6,302 nt of DNA from Chloroflexota bacterium (lineage in GTDB: Bacteria; Chloroflexota; Dehalococcoidia; UBA3495): positions 14,304 to 20,605 of the forward strand of contig PAMF01000049.1 of the NCBI GenBank assembly GCA_002707185.1, in the 5' to 3' direction. Made by a program: the position numbers and the translations under genes. This document shows positions 5,234 to 6,302 of the stretch, in pieces (position 1 is the first letter of the stretch; each line of letters begins with the position of its first letter). The notes under the pieces are model-generated. The model was not told the DNA's origin. It was given only the letters and a program-made list of their open reading frames with translations, and did no database searches.

Positions 5234-6208
5234 ATGATTCTCGACAACAAACTAAGCAAACAGGAGATCATTATTTTGGATGGAGCGATCGGAAGCGAGA
5301 TTGCTAGACTGGGAGGCACAATGGATTCCGCAGCCTGGTGTGGTGTTGCCAACAAGACCCACCCTGAGGTAGTGCGTCGAATCCACGAAGAGTACATTCG
5401 TGCTGGTGCTGATGTTGTCACGGCCAACACTTTTGCAACTAATCGCCACGTTTTGGCAGGGGCTGGCCTTGCTGATGAAGCAGTCAGCATTACCACAAGG
5501 GCAGTGAAGCTGGCACGCGAAGCAGTGGACAAATTGGCACTTCACCGACCGATTGCAGTCGCTGGTTCAATGTCGAATACCGTAGCCTGGATTCCTGGCA
5601 CTGTCAGTCCGGATCCGAGATTTTTTCCGACACCGGCAGAGGAAATTGAGAATTATCGTGAGATGGCTGAAACACTGGCAACAGCTGGCGTAGACTTGAT
5701 AGTGATGGAGATGATGTTCGATATAGATCGTGCGAGTCGGGCAGTCGCGGCGGCCGTTGAAACGGGTTTGCCTGTGTGGATCGGTACTAGCTGCTCACTA
5801 CTTGCTGATGGAAGCGTTGGTGCTTGGAACAAGCATATGGAGGAACCGGCCGATAGGTTTGCTCCTAGTGACGTAGAGCAAGAATCGAAATCCTTTGCCC
5901 CGGTGATCGAGGCTATGATGTCTTTCGAGCCCCAGGTTATGGGCATCATGCACAGCACCATAGAGACGATGGATCCAGGACTTAAGGCTCTATTTGAACG
6001 TTGGCACGGCCCGGTCATGGCATACCCAGAAACTTCGTCCCAAATCAGAAGGGGGGTTGGTCATTCAGTAGAACCGGCTGTTTTCGCTGGACATTGTCGC
6101 GATTTGGTTCAGGGAGGCGTCCAGATCATAGGCGGTTGTTGCGGCACCACCATCGAACACATTCGTGCCATGGTCAATGAATTACCAAATGCCATAGGTG
6201 CTCGATGA
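5234..6208 (+). CDS. Homocysteine S-methyltransferase-family protein
   Basis: A complete 324-residue TIM-barrel protein of the homocysteine S-methyltransferase family (the Zn-thiolate domain shared with BHMT, MmuM and the N-terminus of MetH). These enzymes transfer a methyl group to homocysteine from betaine, S-methylmethionine or a folate/cobalamin carrier. Visible motifs are LDGAIGSEIARLG (15-27), HPEVVRRIHEEYIRAGADVVTANTFATNR (43-71), and IIGGCCGTT (298-306) with zinc ligands C302 and C303. The first zinc cysteine, usually in a GxNC motif, is replaced by H240 in GIMHS (237-241), so the site would be His-Cys-Cys; this makes the methyl acceptor uncertain. The length matches MmuM/BHMT-type proteins, with no cobalamin domain attached. 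GAAAGGA (5221-5227) lies 6 nt before the ATG. Its last codons overlap the start of the next SDR gene by 4 bp (ATGA), indicating translational coupling and a shared pathway. Confidence 0.87.
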   Translation: MILDNKLSKQEIIILDGAIGSEIARLGGTMDSAAWCGVANKTHPEVVRRIHEEYIRAGADVVTANTFATNRHVLAGAGLADEAVSITTRAVKLAREAVDKLALHRPIAVAGSMSNTVAWIPGTVSPDPRFFPTPAEEIENYREMAETLATAGVDLIVMEMMFDIDRASRAVAAAVETGLPVWIGTSCSLLADGSVGAWNKHMEEPADRFAPSDVEQESKSFAPVIEAMMSFEPQVMGIMHSTIETMDPGLKALFERWHGPVMAYPETSSQIRRGVGHSVEPAVFAGHCRDLVQGGVQIIGGCCGTTIEHIRAMVNELPNAIGAR

Positions 6209-6302
6209 GATTAAAAGATAAGGTTGCCATTATTACAGGTGGCGCTAGAGGAATGGGTTCGGCCGAATCAATAATGTTCGCCAATGAAGGGGCAAAGGTA
6301 GT
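6205..6302 (+). CDS. Short-chain dehydrogenase/reductase, N-terminus only (runs off window)
   Basis: The 32 visible residues, beginning MRLKDKVAIITGGARGMG, show the first beta strand and the cofactor-binding glycine motif TGGARGMG (11-18) of a classical SDR, followed by the first helix (ESIMFANEGAKV). The ATG at 6205 shares four bases with the TGA of the methyltransferase-family gene, so it is probably translated by coupling; only a weak AGGTG (6196-6200) precedes it. The catalytic Ser-Tyr-Lys residues and the substrate-binding region lie beyond the right edge, so no substrate can be proposed. It is a different gene from the SDR at 2496, not a nearby duplicate: the visible N-termini diverge outside the glycine motif. 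Confidence 0.85.
   Translation, partial: MRLKDKVAIITGGARGMGSAESIMFANEGAKV

Overview
The window looks like part of a bacterial chromosome of moderate GC content (roughly mid-40s to 50 % by eye). It is rich in metabolic genes, with AGGAG-type ribosome sites and TATAAT-type -10 boxes. The mix of a SelA-like PLP enzyme, two classical SDR oxidoreductases, a cyanase, a homocysteine S-methyltransferase-family protein and a DtxR regulator with a longer winged helix recalls Chloroflexota such as the SAR202/Dehalococcoidia group. That assignment is an impression from gene style and was not tested by a search. No rRNA, tRNA, CRISPR array, transposase or phage gene was seen.

Layout, left to right. (1) 506-1, minus: the N-terminal 168 residues of a DtxR/MntR/IdeR-family metal-dependent repressor, running off the left edge. 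(2) 507-913: about 400 bases with no convincing gene; it holds a dyad just upstream of the repressor gene. (3) 2050-914, minus: a fold-type I PLP enzyme of the SelA/D-glucosaminate-6-phosphate ammonia-lyase-like group, preceded by a leader that can fold into a long stem next to the ribosome site. (4) Plus-strand group: a doubtful small SHOCT-like ORF (2220-2456), an SDR oxidoreductase (2496-3263), cyanase CynS (3357-3803) behind its own extended -10 promoter, and a 35-codon ORF with a good ribosome site that stops 9 bases into the convergent 3' end of dinB. (5) 5003-3933, minus: complete DNA polymerase IV, apparently read from a leaderless transcript. (6) 5004-5233: a divergent control region with an imperfect 16-bp direct repeat 42 bp apart. 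(7) Plus-strand operon: a homocysteine S-methyltransferase-family protein (5234-6208) overlapping by 4 bases the start of a second SDR (6205 to the right edge).

How the genes may work together: CynS detoxifies cyanate and frees ammonia. The two SDRs, the PLP enzyme and the methyltransferase-family protein look like separate small catabolic or amino-acid units rather than one pathway. The clearest departures from textbook families are the metal ligands of the DtxR-like protein (Asn and His at two primary-site positions) and the zinc site of the methyltransferase (His in place of the first Cys). I see no strong sign of a wholly new multi-gene system.
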